From JAQBXX01 sp947085325 (lineage in GTDB: Bacteria; Pseudomonadota; Gammaproteobacteria; SURF-13): a stretch of DNA of 64,000 nt. Below the pieces are notes generated by a model that saw only the letters and a program-made list of their open reading frames with translations, did no database searches and had not been told where the DNA came from. The stretch is taken from the NCBI GenBank assembly GCA_947085325.1, contig CAMTVY010000007.1:1-64000 (forward strand). The letters are read 5' to 3'. Numbering within the stretch: position 1 is the first letter of the stretch; each line of letters opens with the position of its first letter. This document shows positions 62,521 to 64,000 of this stretch, piece by piece. The position numbers were made by a program, and so were the translations under genes.

Positions 62521-63140
62521 AACTCTCCGACCTGCAAACTCTCGACTACCAGGATACAGGCAATTGGCCCAAGCCTGTTAAGGCCTTGGCCATCGCACTC
62601 GTGTTTAGCGCCGTGCTGGGTGCGGGCTACTGGTTCGATACCAGCAGCCAATGGGAAATGTTGCAGGTGGAACGCTCCAAGGAGAATGGACTCAGACAGA
62701 CGTTCGAATTCAAGCAGTCCAAGGCGGCGAACCTTGATGCGTACAAACAGCAGCTGGCGGAAATGAAACAATCCTTCGGCGCCATGCTGCGTCAGCTGCC
62801 CAGCAAGGCCGAGGTCGCCGACCTGCTGGTGGACATCTCCCAGACCGGACTTGCAAGCGGACTTGAGTTTGAGCTGTTCAAGCCTGAAGCCGAGCTGCAC
62901 AAGGATTTCTATGCCGAGCTTCCGATCACGATCAAGGTCACAGGCGACTATCACAAATTCGGCAACTTTGTCAGCGGTGTTGCGGCACTGCCACGCATCG
63001 TCACCCTGCATGACGCCACCATCAGCCACGCATCTGACAAGGACACGCGCCTGGTGATGTCGATTACAGCCAAGACCTATCGCTATATCGCGGACGACGA
63101 GGCTCCGGCTGCGGCCACGGCTGGACAGGGCGCACCATGA
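62517..63140 (+). CDS. pilO: Type IV pilus assembly protein PilO
   Basis: A 207-residue partner of PilN. One membrane helix (VKALAIALVFSAVLGAGYWF), a short coiled coil, and a periplasmic domain with LPSKAEVADLLVDISQTGLA and LPITIKVTGDYHKFGNFVSG. Forms PilNO heterodimers that align the inner-membrane platform. 4-base overlaps with pilN and pilP. Confidence 0.95.
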   Translation: MKLSDLQTLDYQDTGNWPKPVKALAIALVFSAVLGAGYWFDTSSQWEMLQVERSKENGLRQTFEFKQSKAANLDAYKQQLAEMKQSFGAMLRQLPSKAEVADLLVDISQTGLASGLEFELFKPEAELHKDFYAELPITIKVTGDYHKFGNFVSGVAALPRIVTLHDATISHASDKDTRLVMSITAKTYRYIADDEAPAAATAGQGAP

Positions 63141-63673
63141 ACGTGCGGCGCGCATACCCGGTTGCGCTCGTCGTGTTCGGCATGGCGCTGAGCGGCTGCG
63201 GCGCAAGCATGGATGACTTGCACCGCTATATCGCAGAGATCAATGCGCGGCCCCCAGGCAAGATCGAAGCATTGCCTCAGATCAAACCCTATGAGACGTA
63301 TGCCTATCCGGCCAACCTGCGCGACCCCTTCATCCCCACGGTGGAGTCGACTATGGCTGCCTCCGGGAGTGGCCCGCGTCCAGACCCGAACCGCCACAAG
63401 GAAGTATTGGAAGACTTCCCCCTGGATACGCTACGTCTGGTCGGCAATCTGGAACGCGCCGGCGAGGCGTGGTCGCTCATCAAGGCGCCGGACAGCTCCG
63501 TACACCGTGTGCGCAAGGGTAACTATCTGGGCCAGAACGATGGCCGCATCATCCATGTCACCGATCAGGGCATCGAACTGATCGAACTCATCGAAGACGG
63601 GCAGGGCGGCTGGATCGAACGCCAAGCCTCGTTGACACTCAGCGACGACACTACAGAGGGGGGTAAAAAATGA
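63137..63673 (+). CDS. pilP: Type IV pilus lipoprotein PilP
   Basis: A 178-residue lipoprotein. The lipobox LSGC (about 18-21) is followed by a flexible region and a beta-sandwich (LRLVGNLERAGEAWSLIKAP, HRVRKGNYLGQNDGRIIHV) that contacts PilQ. Links the inner-membrane platform to the secretin. Overlaps pilO by 4 bases and pilQ by 4 (ATGA). Confidence 0.94.
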   Translation: MNVRRAYPVALVVFGMALSGCGASMDDLHRYIAEINARPPGKIEALPQIKPYETYAYPANLRDPFIPTVESTMAASGSGPRPDPNRHKEVLEDFPLDTLRLVGNLERAGEAWSLIKAPDSSVHRVRKGNYLGQNDGRIIHVTDQGIELIELIEDGQGGWIERQASLTLSDDTTEGGKK

Positions 63674-64000
63674 CCCTGACAACCATGCAGAACAACCTGA
63701 ACACCCGCAGCCGGGAAAGTCGCGCCCTGCCTCTACTGATGTATGGTTTCATGCTCCTCTTCGCCGGCGCCGGTCTGGCAACCTCCGCTCCCGTGCATGC
63801 CGCAGAAGCGGAACCGATCACCACCCTGCAAGACATCAGCGTCACCACACTGTCCGGCAACCGTGTGCAGTTCAAGCTCCGCATGGACAGCACGCCACCG
63901 CCACCGATCAGTTTCACCATCGACAACCCGGCGCGTATCGTGCTCGACTTCCCTCGCACCACACATGCGCTTGCCAAAAACAGCCAAACCATCGGCATCG
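63670..64000 (+). CDS. pilQ: Type IV pilus secretin PilQ (5' part)
   Basis: The open frame from ATG 63670 to the window end gives 110 residues: a signal peptide (LLMYGFMLLFAGAGLATSAP), then the first AMIN domain (LQDISVTTLSGNRVQFKLRM, ISFTIDNPARIVLDFP) that binds peptidoglycan. The secretin domain lies beyond the window. Coupled to pilP. Confidence 0.93.
   Translation, partial: MTLTTMQNNLNTRSRESRALPLLMYGFMLLFAGAGLATSAPVHAAEAEPITTLQDISVTTLSGNRVQFKLRMDSTPPPPISFTIDNPARIVLDFPRTTHALAKNSQTIGI

Overview
The window reads as a chromosomal segment of a GC-rich Gammaproteobacterium. Clues are the type IV pilus pilMNOPQ order behind a divergent PBP1A gene, glnE, a gammaproteobacterial-type nrdA, an lpxL-waaA lipid A pair, and the thrB/DUF2782/LOG genes close to polA. 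Cytochrome c maturation by System II (ResB/CcsB) and a CIRCE-controlled groESL point away from enterics and towards environmental lineages such as Chromatiales or Acidiferrobacterales. That placement is inference; no 16S gene or marker identity could be computed. No phage, complete insertion sequence or CRISPR array was seen.

Layout. 1-7.1 kb, minus strand: a partial nrdA with a pair of NrdR-box-like sites 32 bp apart, clpB with a sigma-32-like promoter, a UbiH/UbiF-type hydroxylase, and waaA. 7.1-16.8 kb: a surface-glycan region. It holds lpxL, an FkbM methyltransferase, a sulfotransferase-like gene, a decayed copy of the FkbM gene, a second methyltransferase, three paralogous putative glycosyltransferases (one frameshifted), two ELM1-family proteins and a GT4 glycosyltransferase. 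16.8-23.4 kb: housekeeping genes (zf-CHCC protein, ilvE, glnE, groEL, groES) and tRNA-Arg(CCG). 23.4-26.4 kb: an AT-richer GT2 synthase next to the tRNA, then exported MsrB and MsrA. 26.6-31.4 kb: a winged-helix/HATPase/DUF4325 fusion protein and a four-gene MCE lipid-transport operon (STAS-permease, ATPase, MCE, PqiC-like lipoprotein). 31.5-39.8 kb: a RelE-type toxin-antitoxin pair, an SRPBCC protein, an RhlE-type helicase, two metal-ligand-rich envelope proteins, a diguanylate cyclase, an acetolactate synthase-like enzyme and a cyclic-nucleotide-binding protein. 39.8-50.7 kb: ccsB, resB, polA, eptA, a PAP2 phosphatase, a LOG-family protein, DUF2782 and thrB. 50.7-64 kb: a GGDEF/EAL protein, a SPOR protein, argS, priA, a nucleotidyltransferase-like gene, mrcA and pilMNOP with the start of pilQ.

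How the genes connect. Much of the window serves the envelope: lipid A-Kdo assembly (waaA, lpxL), lipid A modification (eptA-pap2), outer-core or surface glycan building (8.3-16.8 kb), MCE lipid traffic, PBP1A and type IV pili. Stress control is unusually legible: a CIRCE overlapping a clear sigma-70 promoter for groESL, and a heat-shock-like promoter for clpB.

The items most worth following up are mostly between genes. They are a dispersed purine-rich repeat (GGCAGA/ATACAAG) at three loci, twice as inverted pairs; a 200-bp element with perfect 20-bp terminal inverted repeats; a DnaA-box-like palindrome cluster upstream of priA; and a gene-free 357-bp region with an extended -10 and two strong hairpins. 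Among proteins, PolA appears to lack the proofreading catalytic residues, and the three-paralog plus two-ELM1 glycan cluster has no obvious described counterpart.
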